This document shows positions 1 through 8,837 of a stretch of 64,000 nt of DNA, in pieces. Within the stretch, counting starts at the first letter, position 1. Every line of letters starts with the position of its first letter. Under the pieces are notes generated by a model that had not been told where the DNA came from, searched no databases, and saw nothing but the letters and a program-made list of their open reading frames with translations. Source of the DNA: Parapedobacter sp. SGR-10 (GTDB lineage: Bacteria; Bacteroidota; Bacteroidia; Sphingobacteriales; Sphingobacteriaceae); NCBI RefSeq assembly GCF_011030405.1, contig NZ_JAAJTJ010000012.1:40694-104693 (forward strand), read 5' to 3'. The position numbers and the translations under genes are program-made.

Positions 1-1272
<1,272 letters not shown>

Positions 1273-1501
1273 TTATATTAAGGGTAAAAAAATATCTTTC
1301 TGTTGCTTTCAAAAAAAATCAAAGGTTGGTCGTCGTATAATTGCACAAGATGGATTGTTCCAGCAAAAAAAGAACAACCGTTCCGCGCAGAGACGACTAG
1401 CGCATTCGCAATATACAGCAATGATTTTGAAATACGATGCGATGGGCAAATTTTGTTGCCACAAAAGTCATCGTATGTGTAATAATTCTCGGTGTCATAG
1501 T

Positions 1502-1617
1502 CTAACTCATTATATGCTCCAGGGCAATACACCTTGGACAGGAATTGGCACCTTTTCAAATCCATTGATGGTTGCCAGTGGGTCATAGAGCCAGTCTCTC
1601 GCCACTTCTTTATAAAT
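1502..1617 (-). ncRNA. SAM-I (S-box) riboswitch in the metY leader
   Basis: The minus strand carries the conserved S-box core in the right order: AAGAAGTGGCGAGAGACTGG, then CTCTATGACCC, then ACTGGCAACC, and after a short P3 arm AAGGTGCCAATTCC. These match the known SAM-I consensus (AAGAG..GGAGGGACUGGCCC, AUGA, CCxGCAACC, GGUGCUAAUUCC). It lies ~240 nt upstream of metY in the same direction, the expected place. The P1 stem looks short (about five pairs around TTATA/TATAA), so the ends are approximate. I could not settle whether the output is transcriptional or translational; a weak GAAC/GTTC hairpin followed by seven T lies near 1370-1385. Confidence 0.88.
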
Positions 1618-1669
1618 CAAGACCTATGTTTGAAAGGCGTTGATTAGAAGTACTTAAAAAAGTACAGTG

Positions 1670-1677
1670 CAAAGATA
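1670..1677 (-). promoter_or_regulatory. -7 element of the metY/riboswitch promoter
   Basis: Minus strand TATCTTTG, a perfect match to the Bacteroidota housekeeping -7 element TAnnTTTG. It lies about 53 nt upstream of the start of the riboswitch fold. No convincing TTG -33 element is visible. The predicted start of transcription falls at a small GTACTT/AAGTAC hairpin (1649-1664). Confidence 0.7.
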
Positions 1678-1796
1678 GTGATTAAATTTGAAAATGTAAA
1701 AGATTTGAAAATTTGAAGATTATCTCTTTTCCCTACCAAAGACGACCATTAAAAGATCGATTTTTTATCCTTTAGGGGGGAGAGGGGATAGTTTAC

Positions 1797-1838
1797 TAAT
1801 TTTTTAGCACATGGCTTAAACCATGTGCTAAAAAATTA
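1797..1838. terminator. Bidirectional terminator after clpX
   Basis: An 18-bp perfect inverted repeat (stem TTTTTTAGCACATGG / CCATGTGCTAAAAAA, loop CTTAAA) with T-runs on both strands. It overlaps the clpX stop codon at 1836-1838, so the last codon position is part of the terminator. It would end the clpPX transcript and could also stop readthrough from the right-hand strand. Confidence 0.8.
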
Positions 1839-3083
1839 AGCCGCTTTCAATTTCTTGATATCTGACTTGGCAAACTTCTGCTTGGCGTAGTCCAATGTGA
1901 TGTGGAGTACCTTGTCCTGTAACTGCTCTTTGGTGGTCGGTATCTCAAACATAGCATCTAACATGATCGCTTCGCAGATACTGCGGAGTCCACGGGCACC
2001 TAGTTTGAATTCCCAAGCCTTGTCCACAATGAAATCGAACACTTCCTTGTCAAACTTAAGCTCTATACCTTCGTATTCAAACAGTTTGATATATTGTTTG
2101 ATCAATGAATTCTTGGGCTCTGTCAGGATACTCAAAAGTGTTTCCTTGTCCAACGGATTGAGATACGAAAGTACCGGCAGACGTCCGATGAGCTCGGGAA
2201 TAAGGCCAAAACTCTTTAAATCTTGTGGCGTGATATACTTGTAAAGGTTGTTGAGATCGATATCCTCTTCCTCTTCACTCATCTTATACCCGACGGTCTG
2301 CGTCCGCAGACGGTTTGCAATTTTCTTTTGTATACCATCAAAAGCTCCACCACAGATAAACAGGATATTGCTTGTATTGACCGAAATCATCTTTTGATCG
2401 GGGTGCTTACGTCCGCCTTGAGGGGGTACGTTGACGTTGGTACCTTCCAATATTTTCAGCAAAGCCTGCTGTACGCCCTCTCCGGACACGTCGCGCGTAA
2501 TGGAAGGATTGTCACTTTTGCGTGCGATCTTATCGATCTCATCGATGTAGATAATACCACGTTCGGCGGCAGTCACATCGTAGTCTGCTGCTTGCAGCAA
2601 CCGTGTCAAAATGCTTTCCACGTCTTCGCCCACATAACCGGCTTCGGTCAATACGGTGGCATCTACGATCGAGAACGGAACATTCAGTATCTTGGCTACA
2701 GTCTTGGCCAGGAGCGTTTTTCCTGTGCCTGTCTCACCGACGATAATCAGGTTTGATTTTTCGATCTCGGTTTCGTCAGCAGAGGTCTTTTGATTCAATC
2801 GCTTGTAGTGATTGTACACGGCGACCGAGATGACCTTTTTGGCTTCATCCTGACCGATGACATATTGATCCAGATGCTGCTTGATTTCCAGGGGACGGAT
2901 CAGCTTTAGTGTCGTTTGGAGAGACTTGTTTTTGCGTTGGTTGAGCTCTTCGGCCAGGATTTCTCCCGCCTGTGTCACACAACGGTCACAGATATGTGCC
3001 CCATCTCCCGCAATGAGCATCAATGCTTCATTCTTGCTAATCCCACAAAAGGAGCAGTGTATATCTTTGTTACTTTTACTCAT
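1836..3083 (-). CDS. clpX: ATP-dependent Clp protease ATP-binding subunit ClpX
   Basis: AAA+ unfoldase that recognises and threads substrates into the ClpP chamber in the cytoplasm. The 415-aa product has the N-terminal four-cysteine zinc-binding domain (CSFCG at ~11-15 and CDRC at ~32-35), a Walker A GETGTGKT (~117-124), Walker [10 protein letters not shown] (~178-186), the ClpP-contacting IGF-like loop region and the C-terminal AAA small domain (SRs around [10 protein letters not shown]). Length is normal for the family. It follows clpP by four bases and shares its transcript. The usual upstream partner tig is not present here. Confidence 0.97.
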   Translation of the reverse strand: MSKSNKDIHCSFCGISKNEALMLIAGDGAHICDRCVTQAGEILAEELNQRKNKSLQTTLKLIRPLEIKQHLDQYVIGQDEAKKVISVAVYNHYKRLNQKTSADETEIEKSNLIIVGETGTGKTLLAKTVAKILNVPFSIVDATVLTEAGYVGEDVESILTRLLQAADYDVTAAERGIIYIDEIDKIARKSDNPSITRDVSGEGVQQALLKILEGTNVNVPPQGGRKHPDQKMISVNTSNILFICGGAFDGIQKKIANRLRTQTVGYKMSEEEEDIDLNNLYKYITPQDLKSFGLIPELIGRLPVLSYLNPLDKETLLSILTEPKNSLIKQYIKLFEYEGIELKFDKEVFDFIVDKAWEFKLGARGLRSICEAIMLDAMFEIPTTKEQLQDKVLHITLDYAKQKFAKSDIKKLKAA

Positions 3084-3087
3084 CTTT

Positions 3088-3786
3088 TTATTTACTTTCT
3101 TTCTTCGGTATCAGTACCTCATCAATCATGCCGAATTCCTTTGCCTCATTGGCACGCATCCAATAGTCGCGATCAGATGATTTTTCTACCCATTCATAGG
3201 TTTGTCCGGAATGTTCGGCGATGATGGAATACAATTCTTCTTTTATTTTGAGCATTTCCCGCAAATTGATCTCCATATCAGCAGCGACTCCCTGTGCTCC
3301 TCCCGATGGCTGATGGATCATGACCCGTGAGTGTTTTAGCGCAGCTCTTTTGCCTTTTGCTCCGGCAACCAATAGCACGGCACCCATTGAAGCGGCCATC
3401 CCGGTACATATTGTCGCTACGTCTGGTGCGATATATTGCATGGTGTCGTAGATGCCCAATCCTGCATACACACTTCCTCCCGGAGAGTTGATGTATATCT
3501 GTATGTCCCGTTGTGCATCGGTAGATTGTAAGAACAATAATTGTGCCTGTATGATATTGGCTACCTGGTCGTTGACGGCATCCCCCAAGAAAATGATACG
3601 GTCCATCATCAGTCGGGAGAAAACGTCCATCTGTGCGACATTGAGCTGTCTTTCTTCTACAATGTACGGTGTCAGGTTCGTGGGTATGGCAGCCGCTGTC
3701 CTCGAGATAAATCCGTCTACATGTTGGCTTCCGATACGGTGGTGCTTGATAGCATACTTTCTGAATTCGTTTTTATCTATATTCAT
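3088..3786 (-). CDS. clpP: ATP-dependent Clp protease proteolytic subunit ClpP
   Basis: Serine peptidase that forms the two-ring Clp chamber and degrades proteins fed by ClpX or ClpC (the latter at 23951-26500). The 232-aa product shows the nucleophile motif GMAASMGAVLL (Ser at ~118) and the histidine motif MIHQPSGGAQG (His ~143), with the catalytic triad completed by an Asp further on. The first ~35 residues are a poorly conserved leader that may be processed, as in many ClpP proteins. It is the first gene of clpP-clpX. A TTTG / 21 bp / TATATTAG promoter lies 34 bp upstream of the start. Confidence 0.97.
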   Translation of the reverse strand: MNIDKNEFRKYAIKHHRIGSQHVDGFISRTAAAIPTNLTPYIVEERQLNVAQMDVFSRLMMDRIIFLGDAVNDQVANIIQAQLLFLQSTDAQRDIQIYINSPGGSVYAGLGIYDTMQYIAPDVATICTGMAASMGAVLLVAGAKGKRAALKHSRVMIHQPSGGAQGVAADMEINLREMLKIKEELYSIIAEHSGQTYEWVEKSSDRDYWMRANEAKEFGMIDEVLIPKKESK

Positions 3787-3819
3787 TTTGATGTTTTTCT
3801 AATGTTGTATTATAAAGGA

Positions 3820-3852
3820 CTAATATAAAAGGTTTTTTGCGAAAAATTCAAA
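3820..3852 (-). promoter_or_regulatory. Probable clpPX promoter
   Basis: On the minus strand TTTG (3852-3849) is followed 21 bp later by TATATTAG (3827-3820), one mismatch from TAnnTTTG. Both spacing and position (34 bp before the clpP ATG) fit a Bacteroidota sigma-ABfr-type promoter. Confidence 0.5.
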
Positions 3853-3862
3853 CATTTTGTGT

Positions 3863-4318
3863 CTACTGAATGTAATTTGGCAAATCTTGGAGAAACTCAC
3901 AGCTGCTATCCTCAAAATTGATCTTGCAAAAAAAGTGCTCTATGCCATTGCTGACCAATAACAACGGTATCCTGTGCCGTATATTGTAATGGCTGATCTG
4001 CTCAAAAGTTTTTTGGCTGATTTTTACGCCCGGAGCCTTGAATTCGGCCAATAGCACTTTTTGTCCCTGCTGATTGTAAATGACCAGATCCGTCCTTTTT
4101 TGCCGGCCGTTTAGCGTCATCCCCCCCTCAATATGCATGAGACTCTTTGGATATTGTTTGTATGTATGCAGATGGTGTATCCAATGTTGTCTGACCCATT
4201 CTTCGGGGGTAAGAAGTAAATTTTTCCTTCTTAATTCATCGAAAACGTAGATTTTCTCTTTGATGCGTCTGAGTTTCAATGGATAGGAAGGCAAGTTTAA
4301 CGGTGTCGGCCTAAACAT
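3863..4318 (-). CDS. HsdR_N-domain (type I restriction N-terminal-like) small protein
   Basis: A 151-aa protein with the PF13588-type nuclease fold found alone in many Bacteroidota beside holA. Key visible residues are the LTPEEWVRQ segment (~38-46), KRTDLVIY (Asp of a PD-(D/E)xK core) and LLAEFKAP (E-x-K), so the nuclease catalytic set looks intact. Its role is unknown; there is no HsdM or HsdS nearby, so it is not evidence of a restriction system. I chose the ATG at 4318 because homologous proteins begin shortly before the L-x-L-P-x-Y-P motif; upstream in-frame codons read through the REP-like palindrome and look non-coding. A TATCTTTG -7 box ends only three bases before this ATG, an odd placement noted separately. 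Confidence 0.82.
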   Translation of the reverse strand: MFRPTPLNLPSYPLKLRRIKEKIYVFDELRRKNLLLTPEEWVRQHWIHHLHTYKQYPKSLMHIEGGMTLNGRQKRTDLVIYNQQGQKVLLAEFKAPGVKISQKTFEQISHYNIRHRIPLLLVSNGIEHFFCKINFEDSSCEFLQDLPNYIQ

Positions 4319-4321
4319 GTA

Positions 4322-4329
4322 CAAAGATA
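4322..4329 (-). promoter_or_regulatory. TATCTTTG -7 box abutting the HsdR_N gene start
   Basis: Minus strand TATCTTTG followed by TAC and then the ATG. Transcription from such a box normally begins 5-8 nt downstream, which would place the 5' end at or just inside codon 1. Confidence 0.5.
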
Positions 4330-4374
4330 AGGAAATTATAGTGTATTGCGATAGGTGTATTGCGTATTCCGTCA

Positions 4375-4402
4375 GTAGAGACGCAATGCATTGTGTCTCT
4401 AC
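4375..4402. repeat. REP-like 28-bp palindrome, copy 1
   Basis: GTAGAGACGCAATG followed by its inverse with a single C to T change (CATTGTGTCTCTAC). It lies between two divergent genes. A perfect second copy is at 6358-6385. Such short interspersed palindromes are seen in many Bacteroidota and cyanobacteria. Confidence 0.8.
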
Positions 4403-4453
4403 CATTACATAAATATCCTTTCTTTCGACAGAAATGATTAATTTCGCAGCAGG

Positions 4454-5464
4454 ATGAACGTGAACAGCATACTGTCGGATATCAAGCAACGAAAGTTTAA
4501 ACCGTTGTACCTATTGCATGGAGAAGAGGCTTACTATATCGACCTGATCAGTGACCGTATAGAGCATACGGTATTGCAGGAGGCACAGAAAGGCTTTGAC
4601 CAGACCGTGCTCTATGGCAAAGATACGGACATCTCGACGATCATCAATGCGGCCAAGCGTTACCCAATGATGAGCGATTATCAGGTCATCCTTGTCAAGG
4701 AGGCCCAGAACCTCAAGTGGAAGGCCGAGGACGAATTGTTTACCAGATATGTGGAAAATCCCACGCCGACAACCATTTTGGTACTGGCTTACAAGCATGG
4801 CAAGTTCGACAAGAGAACCAAGCTGTACAAGCAGATTGATAAGATCGGGGTGGCCTTTGAATCGGAAAAGCTTTACGAAAACAAGATAGGAGCCTGGATC
4901 ACGGAAGAGGTACAGCGCGAGGGCGGCCGCATACATCCGCAGGCAGCTGCTTTGATGGCTGAATATTTGGGTACTGACCTCTCCAAAGTGGCCAACGAGG
5001 TGCAAAAGCTATTGCTGAATGTGTCCCGGGAGCAGGAGATATCGCTGAAAGATGTGGAGGACAATATCGGTATCAGCAAAGATTTCAATGTGTTCGAACT
5101 GAACAATGCCTTAGGCAAACGTGATGCGGTAAAGGCTTTTCAGATCGTGGATTATTTTGAGGCGAACCCCAAAAACAATCCTTTCGTGGTGGTACTTGGA
5201 TCATTGGGGGGATATTTTACGAAAATTTTAAAATACCACTACCTAGGCGATAAATCTTCGCAATCTGTCGCCAGAGCTTTGGGGGTTAGTCCTTTTTTTA
5301 CCAAGGATTATGATATGGCTGCTCGAAATTTTAACAAACGCAAGACCTTCGATGTGCTTGCTGTGTTGCGGGAGTATGATCTCAAATCCAAGGGTATGCA
5401 TGTCGGTCCTTTGGCAACTCATGGGGATCTGATGCGGGAAATGGTTTTTAAGATTTTGAATTGA
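4454..5464 (+). CDS. holA: DNA polymerase III subunit delta
   Basis: Clamp-loader subunit that opens the sliding clamp during replication. The 336-aa product begins with the typical DNA_pol3_delta N-terminus: KPLYLLHGEEAYYID (~17-31), continues with an AAA-like core (YQVILVKEAQ, TILVLAYKHGKFDKR) and ends with the helical collar domain (LLLNV, DVFELNNALGKRD, GGYFTKILKYHYL). Length matches the family. It is divergent from the HsdR_N gene, a pairing typical of this phylum. The ATG at 4454 gives the expected N-terminus. Confidence 0.95.
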   Translation: MNVNSILSDIKQRKFKPLYLLHGEEAYYIDLISDRIEHTVLQEAQKGFDQTVLYGKDTDISTIINAAKRYPMMSDYQVILVKEAQNLKWKAEDELFTRYVENPTPTTILVLAYKHGKFDKRTKLYKQIDKIGVAFESEKLYENKIGAWITEEVQREGGRIHPQAAALMAEYLGTDLSKVANEVQKLLLNVSREQEISLKDVEDNIGISKDFNVFELNNALGKRDAVKAFQIVDYFEANPKNNPFVVVLGSLGGYFTKILKYHYLGDKSSQSVARALGVSPFFTKDYDMAARNFNKRKTFDVLAVLREYDLKSKGMHVGPLATHGDLMREMVFKILN

Positions 5465-5476
5465 TGATGAGATGGC

Positions 5477-5504
5477 GTAGGGGCGAAAAATCTTTCGCCC
5501 GTAC
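5477..5504. repeat. REP-like hairpin, GTAGGGGCGAA type
   Basis: GTAGGGGCGAAA followed by AATC and TTTCGCCCGTAC, an imperfect inverted repeat 12 bp after the holA stop. A related GTAGGGG..TTTGCCC hairpin lies at 33518-33541. It may end or protect the holA transcript. Confidence 0.7.
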
Positions 5505-5527
5505 AAATGAATGTTTTAAGTAAACAA

Positions 5528-6094
5528 ATGAAAAAAATAATACTCTCTCTCTTTTTTATGGCCGGCAGTAGCCTGGCCTTTGCCCAGTCCAGTACGTATT
5601 TCATCATTCAGGGTGGGGGCAATTTAGGTTTTGCAAATGAAGGTTACAAAGGGGCTTTCAATGGGTATTCCGCACATTTTATCTTTGGCAAGAACTATTC
5701 GGACCGTGCTTATTTGGGATTAGGGTTGGGCAATGAACGCTTGCAGGGTAAGTATCAAACGAACGATCCGCACGATGCTGACCAGACCAGGCGCCAATAT
5801 GACCAAAATCTCTTTCCGATATTTGTAGACGGAAGATTGCCATTTGGGGAGTTTACACCAACCTCAAGGATAGGGCTATTGGCCAATGCGGGCTATGCAC
5901 CCCGGTTGAGCGCGATGTATGACAAAGGTTTTCTTTTCAAGGCCGGCTTTTTCTACCTGTACGAGCGGCCTGGACGAATGAATTGGACAGTTTCGGCAGC
6001 ATACGGTTATCAGCAACTGACCAAGAATATCCATGCACGCAAGGATTTTCAACATCAGCATTTTAATGTTTCTTTGGGGGTGATGTTAAAGTAG
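5528..6094 (+). CDS. Small outer-membrane beta-barrel protein, unknown function
   Basis: A 188-aa secreted protein. Its N-terminus MKKIILSLFFMAGSSLAFAQ is a clear Sec signal peptide with cleavage after AFA. The mature part alternates short hydrophobic strands with polar turns and ends in a terminal aromatic/hydrophobic strand (HFNVSLGVMLK), the pattern of a small eight-stranded porin-like barrel. The ATG at 5528 is preferred over an ATG seven codons upstream because it starts the signal peptide directly. I do not recognise a more specific family. It stands between holA and the YwbE gene without an obvious functional link. Confidence 0.75.
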   Translation: MKKIILSLFFMAGSSLAFAQSSTYFIIQGGGNLGFANEGYKGAFNGYSAHFIFGKNYSDRAYLGLGLGNERLQGKYQTNDPHDADQTRRQYDQNLFPIFVDGRLPFGEFTPTSRIGLLANAGYAPRLSAMYDKGFLFKAGFFYLYERPGRMNWTVSAAYGYQQLTKNIHARKDFQHQHFNVSLGVMLK

Positions 6095-6162
6095 AGGCGT
6101 GATTGATCCCGTGTCATAGCTAAATGGATCACGTCTTGCTATATATACAAATAAAAAAACAA

Positions 6163-6357
6163 ATGGACGGAAAGACAAGAGCACATATCAAACCGGGCGT
6201 GTTGGTCAACATCGTGTTGAAAAAGGACCAGCGGACAGGTAAACTGACAGAAGGGATCGTAAAAGACCTGCTGACCTCAGCGCCGTTTCATCACCGTGGT
6301 ATCAAGGTTCGTCTGGAAGACGGACAGATCGGGCGTGTGCAGGAGATATTGGATTAG
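6163..6357 (+). CDS. YwbE family protein
   Basis: A 64-aa cytoplasmic protein of the YwbE / DUF2196 family, whose role is not established. Nearly the whole protein is the conserved domain: an N-terminal DGKTRAHIKPG, then VLKKDQRTGKLTEGIVKDLLT and the C-terminal GIKVRLEDGQIGRVQEIL. The start at 6163 gives the family's standard N-terminus; an earlier in-frame ATG at 6124 would add thirteen unconserved residues. A 28-bp palindrome begins at the base after its stop codon and probably serves as terminator. Confidence 0.9.
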   Translation: MDGKTRAHIKPGVLVNIVLKKDQRTGKLTEGIVKDLLTSAPFHHRGIKVRLEDGQIGRVQEILD

Positions 6358-6385
6358 GTAGAGACGCAATGCATTGCGTCTCTAC
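6358..6385. repeat. REP-like 28-bp perfect palindrome, copy 2
   Basis: Perfect 14+14 bp palindrome, GTAGAGACGCAATG and its exact inverse. It sits between the converging stop codons of the YwbE gene (6357) and glpT (6396), where it could act as a bidirectional transcript end. Copy 1 is at 4375-4402. Confidence 0.85.
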
Positions 6386-6395
6386 TTTCGTGCAT

Positions 6396-7736
6396 TTACC
6401 TCAATTGAAGCAGATCTTTTTCCCTGTTCCACGTGAATGCGGTGAATAGGATAGCTAGACCGCAGGACAATAAGATGACCTCAAAACTGGCATTCCATCC
6501 ACTATAGTCTACAATGCCCCCCAACGCCGCGTTGGCCAAAAGATCGCCGATGAAATAACCAAACAAGCCGGTCAAACCTGCGGCCGTACCGGCAGCTTTC
6601 TTGGGGACGAGATCTAATGCTTGCACGCCGATAAGCATGACCGGACCGTAGATCAAGAAACCCACTGTCCACAGCGAACCGTTCACGAGCCAGGCGGTCT
6701 CCCCCGGGGTCACCCAATACACAAATACGGCCAGAAAAGTAAGTGCCATGTAGATAATGGTCACAGGGGCACGGCGGCCCTTGAACAGTTTATCGCTCAT
6801 TATCCCGCAAAGGATGGTGCCTGGTATGGCAGCCAATTCATAAATCGAGGCTGACCATGTCGCTTCCGAAGCGGTAAAATGCTTGGCTTCCTGCAGATAC
6901 GTTGGGGCCCAGTTGATGATCCCATTGCGCACGAGATAGACAAAAGCATTGGCAACAGCGATAAACCACAACATTTTATTGTTGAAGACATACTTGAAGA
7001 AGATGTCTTTTGCACTGAACTCTTTCTCCTGCGATTTGTCGTACGTCTTTGGATAGTCGTTGTTGTATTCCTCAATAGGGGGAAGCCCACAGGATTGCGG
7101 GGTATCTCTGACCAACAATATTGAAATCAAAGCTACCAATAGTGCCGCTAACCCCGGGAAATAAAGACGGGCCTGCCAGTCGACAAACAACTCTACACCG
7201 AGTATAGCCAATGGCCCCACCAAAAAACCGCCTACATTGTGGGCAAGGTTCCATATGGACATGGCCGTACCCCTCTCTTTGATCGAATACCAATGTACTA
7301 CTACGCGTCCACATGCAGGCCACCCCATACCTTGTACCCATCCGTTGATAAACAAGAGAATAAAGATGATAGCAATAGATGAGGTTGCAAAGGGTGAGAA
7401 ACCCATGAATATCATCGTCAGTGACGAAAGGATCAATCCGGTAGCCAGAAAATAACGGGCATTACTCCGATCCGAAACATTGCCCATCAAGAATTTACTA
7501 AGACCATAGGCAATTGAAATCGCAGACATGGCAAACCCTAGTTCAGCCTTGCTATAGCCCAGGGTATCCTGTAGATCCTTGACGGCAAACGAAAAATTCT
7601 TACGAACAAAATAATAGGCCGCATACCCGATGAATATACCGATAAACACCTGTAAACGCAGTTTTTTATACTCAGGATCTATTCTGTCTGCAGGCAACTG
7701 CGGTTTGTGTGCTGCGGGTTTGAAAATATTGAACAT
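6396..7736 (-). CDS. glpT: Glycerol-3-phosphate transporter (OPA/MFS family)
   Basis: Inner-membrane antiporter that takes up sn-glycerol-3-phosphate in exchange for phosphate. The 446-aa protein has twelve predicted membrane segments. The two arginines that bind the phosphate in E. coli GlpT have clear counterparts in YYFVRKN (~45) and YLVRNGIINW (~270). The N-terminal cytoplasmic DPEYKKLRLQVFIGIF stretch is also typical. It is the last gene of the glp locus, 15 bp after glpQ, so the phosphodiesterase product is imported by its neighbour. Confidence 0.95.
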   Translation of the reverse strand: MFNIFKPAAHKPQLPADRIDPEYKKLRLQVFIGIFIGYAAYYFVRKNFSFAVKDLQDTLGYSKAELGFAMSAISIAYGLSKFLMGNVSDRSNARYFLATGLILSSLTMIFMGFSPFATSSIAIIFILLFINGWVQGMGWPACGRVVVHWYSIKERGTAMSIWNLAHNVGGFLVGPLAILGVELFVDWQARLYFPGLAALLVALISILLVRDTPQSCGLPPIEEYNNDYPKTYDKSQEKEFSAKDIFFKYVFNNKMLWFIAVANAFVYLVRNGIINWAPTYLQEAKHFTASEATWSASIYELAAIPGTILCGIMSDKLFKGRRAPVTIIYMALTFLAVFVYWVTPGETAWLVNGSLWTVGFLIYGPVMLIGVQALDLVPKKAAGTAAGLTGLFGYFIGDLLANAALGGIVDYSGWNASFEVILLSCGLAILFTAFTWNREKDLLQLR

Positions 7737-7751
7737 AGATTGTGGTTGTTG

Positions 7752-8666
7752 TTAAAATAAGTTGGGGTAGTCACTGATGATACCATCTACTTTGAGTTTT
7801 TCAAGTGCTTGAATCTCTTCCTTGGTGTTTACCGTCCATGGCACGACTTTGATGCCTTTTTTATGGGCATCTTCTACAAATCCTGCGTCGACCAGTTTGT
7901 AGTAAGGGCTGATGATAAAAGGTTTAAAACCCAACTCTTTGATCAATTCATCAATCGTTTTTGTGTTTTTGCCATCGATCAGATAGGAGGTCTTTATCTG
8001 CGGATAAGTCTTGTTGATATATTGTATGGTTCTTTTGTCAAAGGATTGGATCACAGTGCGCGAACCTATGCCTTTCTCGATGACGATCTGTAACAATAAG
8101 TCTGAAAATTCTTGTGGGGCGGGGTGTGCTATATGATCTCTCTTTTCGCTGCTTTTTGTCTCAATGTTATAGTACATAGGGGACTTGCGCGTAGTTTTGG
8201 CATAAGCCTCTGCCTCATCGATCAGATCAGCCAGTAAGGAGATCTTTGTAGAGATCTTTTTTTGTTCGGGAAAATCAACATTTCCTTTCAGTCCCAGGTC
8301 AAACGTTGCCAACTCTTCCCAGGTATAATCGTACAATAAGCCCTTGATGTCTTTTCCTTTCAGTTCTTGACCGTTAGTATAAGTCACAAACTTGGGGTTT
8401 AGATAGTGATCGTGATATACGACGACCTTTTTGTCTTTTGTAATATGACAATCCATCTCCAAGGTAGTCACTTTTGGAAGGTCTATAGCTACTTTCATAG
8501 CACCAATGGAGTTTTCGGGATATAGGCCTCTTGCACCCCGATGTCCTTCATACGAAAAAGAAGGAAATGTAGCATTTTGTGTCATCGTGTGTTTGGTGGT
8601 TTTGCAGGAAGATATTCCTAGACATACAATAACCAATGGTAGGACAATTTTATTAATGGCAGACAT
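7752..8666 (-). CDS. glpQ: Glycerophosphodiester phosphodiesterase, lipoprotein
   Basis: Hydrolyses glycerophosphodiesters to glycerol-3-phosphate and an alcohol, outside the cytoplasm. The 304-aa product starts with a lipoprotein signal (VIVCLGISSCKTT, lipid-linked Cys ~21). The GDPD motifs are present: EGHRGARGLYPENS (~41-54, catalytic His and the metal/phosphate residues), TTLEMDCHITKDKKVVVYHDH (E-x-D and second catalytic His, ~90-112). It shares a transcript with glpT; a TAGTTTTG -7 box lies 44 bp upstream of its start, so the pair may also have its own promoter. Confidence 0.95.
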   Translation of the reverse strand: MSAINKIVLPLVIVCLGISSCKTTKHTMTQNATFPSFSYEGHRGARGLYPENSIGAMKVAIDLPKVTTLEMDCHITKDKKVVVYHDHYLNPKFVTYTNGQELKGKDIKGLLYDYTWEELATFDLGLKGNVDFPEQKKISTKISLLADLIDEAEAYAKTTRKSPMYYNIETKSSEKRDHIAHPAPQEFSDLLLQIVIEKGIGSRTVIQSFDKRTIQYINKTYPQIKTSYLIDGKNTKTIDELIKELGFKPFIISPYYKLVDAGFVEDAHKKGIKVVPWTVNTKEEIQALEKLKVDGIISDYPNLF

Positions 8667-8710
8667 TGTTTGTTTTTGTTTTTACTGTTTCAAAAGGTTT
8701 GAGTTCGTGT

Positions 8711-8718
8711 CAAAACTA
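8711..8718 (-). promoter_or_regulatory. Probable -7 element for glpQ-glpT
   Basis: Minus strand TAGTTTTG, fitting TAnnTTTG exactly, 44 bp before the glpQ ATG in an AT-rich 171-bp spacer. No good TTG at -33 is seen. Confidence 0.5.
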
Positions 8719-8837
8719 TCTAAAAATAAACTATTTTAAATAAAGAAAAAGTAACAATTCTATTTCTTAGAATATGCTTGGATATTTACCTTTTCTACTT
8801 ATCATAATATTACCCCTAATATACAAAGGAGTCGTTG

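Noticed and set aside
1361..1385. Intrinsic terminator of the riboswitch (GAAC/GTTC stem followed by seven T)
   Set aside because: The stem is only four to five pairs, too weak to claim as a terminator.
3863..4318. Type I restriction system
   Set aside because: Only a stand-alone HsdR N-terminal-like domain is present; no HsdM, HsdS or helicase part lies nearby.
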